Counted from the first letter of the stretch, positions 30,841 to 41,363 are shown. The stretch is 64,000 nt of DNA from Selaginella moellendorffii (GCF_000143415.4 NW_003314291.1:228390-292389), one strand, 5' to 3'. Translations and numbers: made by a program. Notes: generated by a model from the sequence alone, not told the origin.

Positions 30841-32703
30841 CTTACAATATATAGTTTATTTAAGAGGATCCTTACTTAGTCAAAAGGATCATAATAAGTG
30901 TTCTAAAAAATTGGACTATAAGTTTATAAAATTTGGCATCATATTCAATAAGTTGTTCCCCCAGAAATTATGCATTTACATGTAAGTTCCTAGATTTAGA
31001 CTTTCAAGAGGTTATTTAGCCCAATATTATTTAAACTTAAAGAGATTTAATCCCAAACATCTTAAGACTATTTTTTTTATGGCCCTTTCACTATATATTC
31101 AAACTCTAACAAATCATTTCTTTAATCAATTTTTTATAATCCACTACACTTCCCTGTAAGTTTATGCATTTATGAATGGAAGCTAAAAGTTGCAACTCTT
31201 CTAAAAATCCTACACTCATAGCACTTGTGGTGTGATCAACTAACAACTTGAGAATCCCACTTTTATGACACCCTACCCCTTGAGTTTATAGTCCAATTGA
31301 AGCAAATTAAACCATCAAATGTCAACCTAAACATATAGTATAATTCCCTTAGTTAACTAATAGAATTAAAGCCAAAACCCTTATGATACCAAAATATAAA
31401 CTCTTGAATTTAAAATTTCCTAAAAAGTCATCTAACCACCTAAATATCACCTAAATATCCAAAGTCTTTTAACTAATTAGAAACTCTTTCTCATAAGACC
31501 TTTCCCTCTCTATTTGAGATCACTCTTGAGTTGTTTTTTTTTTTTTTTTTTTTGCTGCTAATAATATAGTAAAATACTTCATATAAAGGGAAAATAAACT
31601 GCACCACTTATAGATCCATCTATACTTCTTTTTTTTTTAATGTTTCTCCAAATCTTGGCCTATCAACTAGAGAGCCCTAATTATTTTCCATTTTTCTGAA
31701 AAAAAGAGATGATGTGAAGTCTAGGTGTATGGCTACAATGTTATATATTAATATTAGTGTAGTAGTATTTTGATATCCATTGGATTATTTACTCTTGTTT
31801 ATAATCTATTTTGGGCTAATTGAAAGTGCACATTTTCGTATTCTTATCCACTCATAGGTGTATATATGTATGTATGTATGTATGTATACATATATATATA
31901 TACAATGGCTATATATATGTGCTTAAAGAAGATTTAAAATATCCATCAAGAACTTTATGCAGATGGTGTTGAAGTTAATGCATGAAAGAAAGATATTTTA
32001 AATCCTGGAATTGCTCATTAGTGGTGAAATTTTCCAGCTTTTTATTTTAATGATTAACTATTTATATATCATCACTTACTATGTTCTACTAGCAATTTGT
32101 TCAAATGATCCATTGGGAACTATCAAGGAGATGATCCAGAGCATGCCCTTTATGCCAGATTCTTTCAATTGGACGTAATCCTATTCTAATGTGGATCATC
32201 ACGGTGTATGGGCTCTTGTTTAAGAATAAAGAATGATTTTTTCTTTAGCATTTTAGACTTTTGTGTTATTATCAAATTTAAACTGTCAGTTAAAAAATAA
32301 ATTCATAAGAGTTGGATTTTAAAAAAATACTAAACTACATTCATTTCATGACTGACTGTGAAAGCATGGATTATTTAAATTAAGGGATGATTTATGTAAA
32401 GCACTATTATGTACTTAAAAGGAAATGGAAGTTTTGTAAATGAAGAACTGGCACCCAATGTGGACCTTTTAACCACCGAAAGTAATCAGCTTACAAGTTT
32501 CTGTCGTCCTTCTAACTCTTGTGCTTCTGGGACCATCTCCATAAAAACAAATTCATTTGTGCATGGGCAACAAAAAGCAGCCAGCCAGCTGGCTGAAATC
32601 AACGTTTCTGTCGTTGCTGCAAGCTTCGAGCATAAAAGCCTACGCAATCCTCTGCTCAATCTCGCTGAGCTCGCATATATATTTCTTATTTGCACAAGTC
32701 TAC

Positions 32704-32966
32704 ATGATGGCACAATCCAAGCCGTTTCTCGCGCTTATGATAGCACTTGTTATTGCTGCTGCTACTGGCGCTGGTGGAAGTTGCGTTGAGCAGCGCAGCG
32801 CGCTAGCTGCGATGGATGCCACTGCACCGAATGCGTTTGCCCGGTAGGAGTTGGACCAGGATGCACTCCCGCGTGCCACTGCGCTTCTTGCGTTTGCCCT
32901 GCCTCGCCGCTGGCTCAGGAACTGCTCGGGGCTCAGTTTCTTCATGTTTCCCTTAAACATGCTTGA
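32704..32966 (+). pseudogene. Cysteine-rich secreted peptide gene, copy C, frameshifted
   Basis: ATG at 32704 or 32707 opens a good signal peptide (MAQSKPFLALMIALVIAAAT) and GSCVEQRS. The frame then leads to a stop at 32846. Shifted by one base, SCDGCHCTECVC then PGCTPACHCASCVCPASP continues to 32966. The Cys-rich frame aligns with copy B, so a one-base indel broke the gene, unless an unseen splice restores it. This copy is GC-rich and codon-like, so it is the youngest. Confidence 0.55.
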
Positions 32967-33026
32967 TCTCTCATAGCTCATGGGAGAAGCCGTTAAGCAT
33001 GCTTGATCTCTCATAGCTCATGGGAG
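32958..33026 (+). repeat. Tandem duplication of 29 bp, period 40
   Basis: 32958-32986 and 32998-33026 are identical (catgcttgatctctcatag and on to tgggag). It lies just after the Cys-rich frame of copy C. Confidence 0.9.
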
Positions 33027-33245
33027 TAACCGCTTGATGTGTGTGTACTCGTATCGAATATAGTGTGTTGCCGCTGCATCTAATAGTATGTGTTGCCATT
33101 TCATAGAAGATTAAGAACTCCAAACAATTCAGCCCAAGGCCACACAATGCAATAGAGTTTTAAACTCTTTGAAATTTCAAAACAAAACATTACAACCAAA
33201 AAGCCTATCGCGAGCTATACATCTTAATACATGTCATGTACACTT

Positions 33246-35207
33246 CTAGTCAACTTCCTCGATCTTGGGCCCCGGGCCATCGGATCCGCCCGAGCCTCCT
33301 CCAAACCCAGCGCCGCCGCCTGGAGCGGCGCCGCCGGCACCACCACCACCACCACCACCCTGGTACATTCTCGCGATCACCGGGTTGCAGATCCCCTCGA
33401 GCTCCTTCTGCTTGTCCTCGAGCTCCTCCACCTCCGCCAGCTGATTCGCATCCAGCCACTCGATCGTCTTGTTGATCGCCTCCTCGATCTTCTTCTTGTC
33501 CGCGGGATCCAGCTTCCCAGCCACATTGTCGTCCCGGAGCGTGTTCCTCATGTTGTACGCATAGTTCTCCAGCGCGTTCCTGGCGTCGATCTTCTTCCTC
33601 GCCTCATCGTCCTCCGCCTTGAACTTCTCCGCCTCCTGGACGAGCTTGCTGATCTCCTCCTTGCTCAGCCGCCCCTTGTCATTCGTGATGACGATCTTGT
33701 TCTTCTTCCCGGTCGTCTTGTCCTCCGCCGAGACGTTGAGGATACCATTGGCGTCCATGTCGAACGCCACCGTGATCTGCGGGACACCCCTGGGAGCCGG
33801 AGGAATGCCGGAGAGCTCGAACTTCCCCAGGAGATTGTTGTCTCGGGTCCGAGCACGCTCGCCCTCGAACACCTGGATCAAGACGCCCGGCTGGTTGTCC
33901 GAGTACGTCGAGAAGATCTGCTCCTTCCTAGCCGGAATGGTGGTGTTCCGCGGGATGAGCGTCGTCATGACTCCTCCGGCGGTCTCCAGTCCCAGCGAGA
34001 GCGGAGCTACGTCGAGGAGCACCACCTCTTGCACCTTCTCGTGCTCCACGCCGCTGAGGATCGCCGCCTGGACCGCCGCGCCATACGCCACCGCCTCGTC
34101 CGGGTTGATGCTCTTGCACAGGTCCTTGCCATTGAAGAAGTCCTGGAGTAGCTGCTGGACTTTGGGGATCCGGGTGGAGCCGCCGACGAGAACCACGTCA
34201 TGGATGGATCCCTTGTCCATCTTCGAGTCCTTGAGGCACTTCTCCACTGGCTCCATGCACTTGCGGAACAAATCCATGCACAGCTCCTCGAACCTGGCCC
34301 GGGTGATGCTCGCGTTGAAGTCGATCCCCTCGTACAGCGACTCGACGTTGATCGTCGTCTGGGACGTGGACGAGAGCGTCCGCTTGGCTCGCTCGCAGGC
34401 CGTCCTCAATCGCCGCAGCGCTCTGGCGTTGTCACTGATGTCCTTGCGGTACTTCCGCTTGAACTCCTGCGCGAAGAAGTTCACCATCCTGTTGTCGAAG
34501 TCCTCGCCACCCAAGTGCGTGTCTCCGGCCGTGGCCTTGACCTCGAACACCCCCTGGTCGATCGTGAGGGTCGAGACATCGAAAGTTCCACCGCCCAAGT
34601 CGAAGATCAAGATGTTCTTCTCGCCGGTGCTCGACGACTTCTTGTCCAGGCCGTAGGCGATGGCCGCCGCGGTGGGCTCGTTGATGATCCTCAGCACATT
34701 CAAACCCGCGATCACCCCGGCGTCCTTGGTAGCCTGGCGCTGCGAGTCATTGAAATAGGCAGGCACCGTCACCACCGCGTCCTTGACGCTCTTGCCCACG
34801 AAAACCTCCGCGATCTCCTTCATCTTGGTGAGAACCATGGAGGAGATCTCCTCGGCCGAGAATTGCTTCTGCTCGTTCTTGTAAGTCACCACGATCATGG
34901 GCTTGTCGCTCGGCCCCGCGATCACCTTGAAGGGCCACAGCTTCATGTCCGCCTGGACGGATGGATCGCTGAATTTCCTGCCGATGAGCCGCTTGGCATC
35001 GAAAACGGTGTTGGAGGGATTGAGGGCGACCTGGTTCTTGGCGGCATCGCCGATGAGCCGCTCCGTGTCCGTGAAAGCGACATAGCTGGGCGTCGTCCGG
35101 TTGCCCTGATCGTTGGCGATGATCTCCACTCGATCGTGCTGCCAAACCCCGACGCACGAGTACGTCGTGCCCAGGTCGATCCCTACTGCTGGCGCTGTCG
35201 ACGACAT
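33246..35207 (-). CDS. HSP70: Cytosolic heat shock protein 70
   Basis: Intronless, 653 residues from ATG 35207. This ATP-driven chaperone of cytosol and nucleus works with J-proteins and exchange factors. All three family signatures are present: [15 protein letters not shown] near residue 8, [15 protein letters not shown] and [17 protein letters not shown]. The peptide-binding domain has the [19 protein letters not shown] entry. The C-terminal lid ends in a Gly-rich linker (poly-Gly, with [15 protein letters not shown]) and the terminal EEVD. EEVD marks the cytosolic class that binds TPR co-chaperones. Absence of introns plus heat-shock elements upstream points to a heat-inducible gene. An in-frame extension upstream of the ATG is leader. 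The coding strand is very GC-rich, giving long spurious antisense frames. Confidence 0.98.
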   Translation of the reverse strand: MSSTAPAVGIDLGTTYSCVGVWQHDRVEIIANDQGNRTTPSYVAFTDTERLIGDAAKNQVALNPSNTVFDAKRLIGRKFSDPSVQADMKLWPFKVIAGPSDKPMIVVTYKNEQKQFSAEEISSMVLTKMKEIAEVFVGKSVKDAVVTVPAYFNDSQRQATKDAGVIAGLNVLRIINEPTAAAIAYGLDKKSSSTGEKNILIFDLGGGTFDVSTLTIDQGVFEVKATAGDTHLGGEDFDNRMVNFFAQEFKRKYRKDISDNARALRRLRTACERAKRTLSSTSQTTINVESLYEGIDFNASITRARFEELCMDLFRKCMEPVEKCLKDSKMDKGSIHDVVLVGGSTRIPKVQQLLQDFFNGKDLCKSINPDEAVAYGAAVQAAILSGVEHEKVQEVVLLDVAPLSLGLETAGGVMTTLIPRNTTIPARKEQIFSTYSDNQPGVLIQVFEGERARTRDNNLLGKFELSGIPPAPRGVPQITVAFDMDANGILNVSAEDKTTGKKNKIVITNDKGRLSKEEISKLVQEAEKFKAEDDEARKKIDARNALENYAYNMRNTLRDDNVAGKLDPADKKKIEEAINKTIEWLDANQLAEVEELEDKQKELEGICNPVIARMYQGGGGGGGAGGAAPGGGAGFGGGSGGSDGPGPKIEEVD

Positions 35208-35324
35208 TGCGACCTTGCTCACTCGATTTCTAGAGAATCTAGCTACGAATTTCTTTCTTTCCACTCACCGATCGATCGAAATCTTCTTTCTTGCTTCTTG
35301 GAATGCCAGAGAAAAACCCTCGCA

Positions 35325-35332
35325 TTTATATA
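35325..35332 (-). promoter_or_regulatory. TATA box of HSP70
   Basis: TATATAAA on the minus strand, about 118 bp upstream of the ATG and just downstream of the heat-shock elements. Confidence 0.75.
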
Positions 35333-35340
35333 CCAGGATA

Positions 35341-35395
35341 GGAAAGCTCCAGAGCGCTCTGGAAAGCTCCAGAGCGCTCTAGAGAGTGCTGGAAT
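35341..35395 (-). promoter_or_regulatory. Heat-shock element array of HSP70
   Basis: A 20-bp unit (ggaaagctccagagcgctct) is repeated exactly at 35341-35360 and 35361-35380. The junction gives CTgGAAagCTCcAG, one base from the consensus CTnGAAnnTTCnAG, and alternating GAA/TTC-like pentamers continue to gctggaatttgcc. Position next to the TATA box fits HSF control. Confidence 0.75.
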
Positions 35396-35455
35396 TTGCC
35401 ACGTCTACACCACCAGTATTTTACCTGGCCAGGTGTCAACGAGCCACGCGGCAGA

Positions 35456-35469
35456 GTTAGGGTTTAGGG
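35456..35469 (+). promoter_or_regulatory. Telo-box-like element before RPL36
   Basis: gttagggtttaggg, 27 bp before the start codon. Telo boxes (AAACCCTAA) are typical of plant ribosomal-protein promoters. Confidence 0.6.
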
Positions 35470-35495
35470 CAATTTTTTAGGGTTCTTGGGCGGCG

Positions 35496-35939
35496 ATGGC
35501 GCCCAGCGTAGCGAGCGGGGGCATTGCCATCGGCCTCAACAAGGGCCATGTCGTCACCAAGAGGACGCCGGCGAAGCGGCCGATCGCGATGCGAGGGGTA
35601 AATCTTAGATCTGGTGTTTCAGCTGCTAGAAATCCTCGAAATCTCTCTTGTCTTTTGTGTAGAAAGGGCAGAAGAGGACGCTGTTCGTGAGGAAGCTCAT
35701 CCGGGAGGTCGTGGGGTTTGCGCCCTACGAGAAGAGGATCACGGAGCTTCTCAAGGTCGGCAAGGACAAGCGCGCATTGAAGGTCGCCAAGCGAAAGCTT
35801 GGGTCTCATCTGAGAGCCAAGAAGAAGCGCGAGGAAATGTCCACTGTTCTAAGGAAGATGAGGTGCCTATGCATTTTCTTTCTAGCCATTGTATCTTTAG
35901 CTCACAGTTCTTGTGACTTTCAGGTCTTCCGGGAAGTGA
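35496..35939 (+). CDS. RPL36: 60S ribosomal protein L36e
   Basis: Exons 35496-35597, 35663-35862 and 35924-35939 give 105 residues, normal for the family. It is a basic protein of the large cytosolic ribosomal subunit. Recognised from [69 protein letters not shown] and the short tail SSGK. The ATG is the first in the transcript-like region and follows aggg-rich leader sequence (gttagggtttaggg at about 35456), a telo-box-like element common before plant ribosomal-protein genes. It is divergent from HSP70 and converges on the WCRKC gene with 103 bp between stops. Confidence 0.96.
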
Positions 35940-36042
35940 GAGACTGTTTTTTCCAAACTTTTTTCTTTGAATCAATCGCAACGACTCGTATTAACAGATC
36001 GATCGAGCTCGATATGGTACAGACCCGTGTTTCGTGTTGTCT

Positions 36043-36776
36043 CTATCGTTTCTTCTTGAGCATATCTCTGACTTCGTCTAGGACAAGCCATGCCTGGTGG
36101 CCGCCTATAACTTCACCTTGCTTCTCTCCGTTTCGCCAAAGCTTGAGGAAAATCCGAAAGTGAGAATGGACAAGGGAAGAGGATCGATCATTGCTTGCTT
36201 ACCTGAATCGTGGGCATTTTCTGCAGATCAAACAAGCCAAGAACTGAGAACTTGGAACTTCAAAAGCAAAGAAAAAACTCGAGGTTCGTTCGATCTTTTA
36301 CCGTGACTGACGCTCGCTCTATGAGTGATTTTGGCACACAATTCACGTCCACGCAGTAGAAGTTGATGCTGGTTCACGCAAGACTCGAGATGAGAATCGC
36401 CAAGAACGTCGAGACAAGAGGGATTTCTTACTGTGGATAGAACTCGGCCCCAAGCTTCTCGAGCTTGGGCTTCAAGTAGATGCACTTCCGACACCACAGT
36501 GCCATCCTGGAAGGTTTGGAGTTTTACCAAATGATATGCGGTGCTCGAAAGTTACCATTCGATCACTGCTCCTTTGTTGGATTCCTGGCAGTCGAGTAGA
36601 ACGCGGTCGAATTCCTCCTCGCTTGTGATGGGCTGGAGCTCAACCTTGTCGGGCTTTTGGATTCCTCCCCACCAGGTAGCGGCTTGGATTGCCATTCCTT
36701 TCCTTGAGTTGGGCGTATTGGGCGGACAGGGAGAGAATCTAATGAGAGATTGCGAGGGCAAGAGCGCGGACGCCAT
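36043..36776 (-). CDS. WCRKC: WCRKC-type thioredoxin-like protein
   Basis: Exons 36776-36556, 36506-36432, 36368-36302, 36220-36203 (18 bp) and 36141-36043 give 159 residues. The active site is literally WCRKC ([20 protein letters not shown]), the non-standard redox pair that names this plastid thioredoxin-like family. It is flanked by [17 protein letters not shown] upstream and [42 protein letters not shown] downstream. The N-terminal 40 residues ([16 protein letters not shown]) look like a short transit peptide. Role: thiol-disulfide exchange, probably in plastids; targets unknown. Exon 4 is only six codons but encodes the conserved K-M-P-T with its cis-Pro, so the model is firm. It shares a 166-bp promoter with the PHP gene. 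Confidence 0.9.
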
Positions 36777-36942
36777 GGATAGAGATAAATCCGATAAGCG
36801 AATATTTTTAACCAACATGGAATATTCTTTTATTAGGGCAGCTGAAATTAAAGGACGCGTGGAATGGTTTTAGGGCAATTAACCAGTTCCTTAAGCGAAT
36901 TAGAGAATATTCGTTAACCAGCAAGGAATATTCTGTAGGGCA
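36777..36942. promoter_or_regulatory. Short bidirectional promoter with repeated GAATATTC motif
   Basis: 166 bp between divergent ATGs. accaacatggaatattct (about 36811) and accagcaaggaatattct (about 36917) are near-copies, each followed within 11 bp by tagggca. cgaatattt and gagaatattcg add two more palindromic cores. Confidence 0.6.
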
Positions 36943-38421
36943 ATGGCGAAGACGAAGAAGCACAAGACGAATCCGCGGAAGAAGAGGAAGAAGGGGAGCG
37001 ATTGCGTTGCGCTCAGCTGCTTAGAGGCGTGGTCTCGATGCGATGGCGCTGTGTTGGTGGATCTACACTGCCACACCACTTGCAGCGATGGATTGCTCAG
37101 CCCGCCAGCGCTCGTGGAGCGAGCTCACAAGAGAGGGGTACGCGCTGGCTCGTGTCTTTCTCGACTACACTCTTGTCTTCCAGGTTAAAGTTCTGGCGCT
37201 CACGGATCACGACACCATGGCCGGCGTCCCGGCCGCCATCGCCGCCGCTCGGAGCTATGGAATGCGGATCATCCCTGGAGTGGAGATCAGCTGCCGATAT
37301 CTTTCCAGGTAGAGAAGATGCAGAGTTTTCTCGTTTCTCCGATCGATCAACCCAGGCAATGATTTGCTTTCTGGCAGCTCCGGAGAGATGGGAGAGCTTG
37401 TCCATGTTCTAGCTTACTATGGATGCTGCGGTCCCGCTCAAGGATTGGAGGAGAGGCTGGCTCGCATCCGCGAGGGGAGATACGCTCGAGCGCGTAGCAT
37501 GGTGGACAAGCTCCGGGATTTGAAGAAACCAGTGAGGTGGGAGAGTGTTTTAGAGTTTGCTGGCGATGGAGTAGCTCCTGGGCGGCCTCACGTCGCTCGG
37601 GCTCTCGTCCAGGCCGGGCATGTTAGCAGCGTTGGCGAAGCGTTCCACAAGTATCTCCACGATGGCGGACCTGCGTACTCCAAGTAAGTTTTTCTAGCGA
37701 GCTTTCATGGATGGAGATAGAAGTCTTTCTTTGGTTTTGTGCTATAGTGGCTCCGAGCTTCCGGCGGGAGAAGCAGTGGAGCTCATCAGAGAAACGGGAG
37801 GGATTGCTGTGCTCGCTCATCCCTGGAGCTTAAAGAATCCCTTGGACGTTGTCAAGCAGCTAAAGGACGCCGGGCTCCATGGAATGGAAGTTTACAAGTC
37901 TTCTGGACGGGACAAAGGTATTGTCTTCTCATTCATGCCATGTTTAGAGCTTCTTCTATCGTCGCTTTCCCGTTGCAGCCTTTGCAGATCTAGCTGACGC
38001 TTATCATCTCGTAAAGCTCGGCGGATCAGACTTCCATGGAACTGGCGCGGCGGACGAGACCGATCTGGGGAACGTGGAAGTTCCCGCCAAGGCGTTGCAC
38101 GAGTTCCTCCGTGCGGGTGATCCGGTATGGCTGGATTCCGTGATGAGCATCTTGTCGAGTTTTGCGGCAGGGACAATCACGGTTCAAAGCCCGGATTGTG
38201 ACAGGAAAGAAGCCAAGAGCAACAGAAATACTCTAGATTTATCTGGAGACGCTGAGCTCCGAGTGGTTTCCAACGGGACAGCGCTGAAACTCTCGTCGTG
38301 GCTGAGTGAGGAAGAGAAGCAGCGAGTGGTGGCAGCAGCAGCCGAAGCCCATGGTCTCGACGCTAGGATCACAGATGGTAGAGGAGAAGTTCTCGTAACC
38401 AAGATCAGGCAGGGTGACTAA
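36943..38421 (+). CDS. PHP-domain metal-dependent phosphoesterase
   Basis: Exons 36943-37137, 37184-37308, 37378-37683, 37748-37917 and 37979-38421 give 412 residues. A Lys-rich start (MAKTKKHKTNPRKKRKKG) looks like a nuclear or nucleolar signal. The PHP metal-site motifs then appear in order: VDLHCHTTCSDG, LALTDHDTMAGV, IIPGVEIS, VLAHPWSLKNPL and GGSDFHGTG. Overall layout, including ARMVDKL-like RARSMVDKLRDL and GRPHVARALV, matches the bacterial YciV/RNase AM and plant homologues, which cleave nucleotide 3',5'-bisphosphates or RNA 5' ends. Exact plant substrate is not known to me. The extra C-terminal 90 residues (from about 325) are not recognised. Divergent from the WCRKC gene. Confidence 0.88.
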
Positions 38422-39186
38422 GTTGTTGCCTGTTTTTGTCTTGATTGTCCAAGTCCTGTTCTTTAAAACGTTCGGATCCGCCACTGCTTCTCTTTTCTTC
38501 AGGTCTGGTTGATCGGAGCGGCGGCACTACTGCTGCCCGTGACGACTTTGCGGATTACAATCGATATTTCTTCAGGTCCCTTGATTTGGAACGCATGGAC
38601 TGTGATCAAATTAATCCCAAAAGAAAAGATCACCAGATTTCAAGACATCATCCAACACCAGCAAGCACCTCTTCCTTGCAACGAGCCTCCTCACCAGTGA
38701 TTGGACCTTTCTACAAGACCGATTTTTCACAAGTTCGTCTTGCACTGAGAAGATGAGGTGTGTCTTGAAGCTGTGATAATGAATGTTAACATCACCGACC
38801 ATGTGAACATAGTGCTAAGCTTTTGAGAGTAATAAAGCATCGCATGCCTGATGAATTCTTCCAGTTCGTCAACAACTAAGTTACAAAGGTGGCTTCAACC
38901 AGAGGTCCCTCACAGAGCGTAACAAAGGAAGTTCAGGCAAGTTTATGAAATGACAATGGAGAACTTGGGTGATGCCTCTCTTCTCTTTTTTTCAGCTCAA
39001 CACAACGATCAAGCGCAAGACCGATCAATCTAGAATCTCCAAGATCGGAGAATGGGTTCTTCCAAGGATGAAGCGCCGAGAATGCGGGGGATGGTAACGT
39101 CATATATTTTCCAAAGAAGCGCCGGCCTTAGGGATGGTGGGCAATCGACTAAAACGTCATGTAGACATCCTGCCATATGGTTTAAG
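38422..39186. other. Left border of the IFRD array: assorted relics
   Basis: 38450-38560 matches 48776-48900 beyond the right-hand IFRD gene. 38625-38830 matches NB-ARC relics at 46187-46420 and 49569-49740; on the minus strand it reads RKRCLLVLDDVLKSGDL, the kinase-2 motif. 38850-39115 matches the tail of the unknown gene at 43545-43760. Confidence 0.6.
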
Positions 39187-39435
39187 TAGATGGTATGTTA
39201 TTTTATTATTGGAGCCCGGTTGCTGAGATCATGGCTATCAGGTAAGTGTAGAGGTAAACCGTTGTAGAAGACCCGGGTTCGATGCCGAAGAGTCCAACCA
39301 ACAAGGACTTTAGGGTAAAGCTTTATGCTCAATAAGTAGCCCTAGTTCTGGTTTGCTAGCTCACTAAGAGAGCTTAGACCAATCAGTTGAGGCTTTGGTC
39401 TCCCAAACCACAGCTCTCGGGTTCGATTCTTCTTT
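39187..39435 (+). repeat. tRNA-like repeat, array copy 1
   Basis: Starts near tggtatgttattttatt. Two tRNA B-box-like cores (gggttcgatgcc, gggttcgattctt) occur, with an A-box-like ttagaccaatcagttgaggc before the second. Repeated at 43785-44040 and 46490-46725. Perhaps a tRNA-derived SINE or two decayed tRNAs. Confidence 0.5.
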
Positions 39436-39632
39436 GTAGATAGAATAAACCTAGTTTTCCCCTTGTCCAGCAAGATTGCCCTTGTTTAATGTGCAAAGTT
39501 GATCGCCATCAGCCATGGAACACAAAATAGCTGCATATGTTTGCTCTCCCAGAGTTTTTACTTCTCATCTTTGCCAGCTTTCTCCAGGTGAAGTTCAAAA
39601 GTAAATTACATTTTTATTGCCCTCTGCGAGAG

Positions 39633-39638
39633 TATAAA
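39633..39638 (+). promoter_or_regulatory. TATA box of IFRD copy 1
   Basis: tataaa in gagtataaaagatatagc, 53 bp before the ATG. The same element precedes copies 2 (44258) and 3 (46891). Confidence 0.7.
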
Positions 39639-39690
39639 AGATATAGCAAAGAACTAGGGCTTTCTCATTCTTCCAGTCAGCAAACGGGCG

Positions 39691-40968
39691 ATGGAGTGCG
39701 TTAAGGTGCGATCTTCAAAGAGATTGTCCAACAAGTGCAAGAGGCATGCCGAAGACAAGGAGAACAAACTCAAACAACACCACGAGTGTGACACGGAGCA
39801 TATGGACGAAGACTCTTCGTCCACACTCTTGGACTTGGAGGCAAGCTTGGATTGTTTGTACGAGAAGCGATCCAGCACCCGAGAGGCCGGCTTGAAGGGC
39901 ATCATCGACGCTCTGGTGGCGAGGGTGATGACCCACTTCGTGGAGGACAAGTATGAAACGTTGACTCATCAAATCCTGTCGTCAATCAGGCAGAGTTCTT
40001 CGACAGAGGCTGTTCTTGCGGGGCGTGCTCTGGCCATGGTTTCCATCACCGCGGGAGCAGGGAAAGTGGCCGAGCATGTATTCCAGGCCAGCTTCCCTCA
40101 TCTCTCCAAGATTTCCAAGCTCGGACGCGATTCTGCCGCGAGGGTTTCAGCGATTGAGGCTCTCGGGATGTTAGCTTTCGTTGGTGACGTGGACCTGGAG
40201 GAGGCAAGCGCGATGGAGGTCCTGTGGCAGATTGTCATCCACAAAGGCAGTGCTCACGCAGATCAAACTCTTGGTACGAGCAAACCCACACCTCCAGTCA
40301 AGGCGGCCGCCATCACGGCTTGGAGTTTGCTGCTTTCTACGTTGAGCTCCAAGAGAGTCACGGCCCTCCAGCTCCCGAGTGTGTTGGGAGCTCTGTCCTG
40401 TTTGCTCGAGGATCCAGATGTAGGTGTTCGCAAGGCTGCCGGGGAAGCCATTGCTCTTCTCTGCGAAGTTGGCGGCATCCAGCTGTTGGAGGAGCAAGCT
40501 CTTGGCGAAGGTGAAGCAACGGCAATGGAGCTGCAGGTGGTGGATCGGATGAAAGCGCTGGCTGCCTCTTCCAGCCGGAAGGGCCAGACGAAGAAAGAAA
40601 GATCCGAGCAGAGGAGCAGCTTCAGGGACATGGTGGCGACTCTCCAAGGTGGTGCGTGTCATGAGACTTGTCTCAAGCTCAAGCACGGTGACTCGCTCAA
40701 GATCAGTACGTGGAGCCATACCGTGCAGCTCAATGCCTTCCGAAGGCTCCTGGGCGAAGGCTTTCAGAGGCACTTGCAGGAAAACGATCTCCTGCACCAA
40801 GTGTTCAACTTTGCTCCAAGAAACGCCGTGGTTTCCAAGGGGACGGCAAAACAGCAAAAGCATCAGAACTGCATAGCGAGTAAAATGAAGACCCAACTCA
40901 TGAACCAGAGAAGGTGTGCGCTTGAGGCCAGTCGAAAGTTTAACGACGGTAGCGTTGAAATATGCTAG
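39691..40968 (+). CDS. IFRD-family protein, tandem copy 1
   Basis: Intronless, 425 residues. Interferon-related developmental regulator family: an armadillo-like helical IFRD domain (about 50-300) with LEASLDCLYEKRSSTREAGL, FVEDKYETLTHQILSSIRQ, AVLAGRALAMVSITAGAG and VRKAAGEAIALLCEVGG. The IFRD_C domain has RSSFRDMVATLQGG, DSLKISTWSHTVQLNAFRRL and FQRHLQENDLLHQVFNF. Animal IFRD1/2 are transcriptional co-regulators that have also been found on ribosomes; plant function is poorly known. The N-terminus is basic (SSKRLSNKCKRH). It is almost identical to copies 2 and 3, so the duplication is recent. Lack of introns where neighbours have many suggests the founder was a retrocopy (inference). Confidence 0.9.
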   Translation: MECVKVRSSKRLSNKCKRHAEDKENKLKQHHECDTEHMDEDSSSTLLDLEASLDCLYEKRSSTREAGLKGIIDALVARVMTHFVEDKYETLTHQILSSIRQSSSTEAVLAGRALAMVSITAGAGKVAEHVFQASFPHLSKISKLGRDSAARVSAIEALGMLAFVGDVDLEEASAMEVLWQIVIHKGSAHADQTLGTSKPTPPVKAAAITAWSLLLSTLSSKRVTALQLPSVLGALSCLLEDPDVGVRKAAGEAIALLCEVGGIQLLEEQALGEGEATAMELQVVDRMKALAASSSRKGQTKKERSEQRSSFRDMVATLQGGACHETCLKLKHGDSLKISTWSHTVQLNAFRRLLGEGFQRHLQENDLLHQVFNFAPRNAVVSKGTAKQQKHQNCIASKMKTQLMNQRRCALEASRKFNDGSVEIC

Positions 40969-41046
40969 AGGAGTGGAAATCTCTAATACTCAAATGTATC
41001 AAACTTCAGATCACTTAAGAGAGAGAATTAAAACGACTTGTGTATA

Positions 41047-41310
41047 CTACTCTACCTCTTCAAGCGGTTTACTTTTCAGCTTGGCCTTTCTTGAGCGCTG
41101 AACATTGAGTGCCTCGTTAGCATGTTTACAACTTCTCTCTAGCTTCGTACCCTCCACGGGAGAAACTTTCTGCTCCTCATTCTGCAGCGCAAGTGAGAGG
41201 AAAACGACCAGACTTTGTAGTGACTGCGTGTTATACCTGCCTTTCATCTTCTCAACGCGTTTCATCTCCTTGAGCTTCACCAGGTTCTTCTTTCAGCTCT
41301 GTATGGCAGC
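41047..41310 (-). CDS. Short Lys/Glu-rich antisense ORF beside IFRD copy 1
   Basis: The minus-strand frame KNLVKLKEMKRVEKMKGR continues, with or without a 57-bp GT-AG intron, to NEEQKVSPVEGTKLERS and KSKPLEEVE. It is repeated after IFRD copy 2 (45655-45918) with few changes and survives in part after copy 3. It has no independent start evidence. It may be the last exons of a lost gene. Confidence 0.35.
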
Positions 41311-41363
41311 GACATAAGAGCAAAACAGCGCTTTCACTTCCCAAACCAAAAACATGCTCAGAA

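Larger units (their letters stand above)
28469..32400. other. AT-rich island with decayed peptide genes and repeats
   Basis: Apart from the entries listed inside it, this stretch has no gene. It contains poly(T) at about 31530-31552 and a TATG microsatellite at about 31860-31910. Confidence 0.6.

Noticed and set aside
33231-35480. Long plus-strand open frames (up to 426 codons) across the HSP70 locus
   Set aside because: They are antisense to a perfectly conserved HSP70 and arise from its GC-rich third codon positions.
40171-40896. 241-codon minus-strand frame in each IFRD copy, and MADCHPQRQ-type plus-strand frame
   Set aside because: Shadows of the IFRD coding sequence; conserved only because the copies are recent duplicates.
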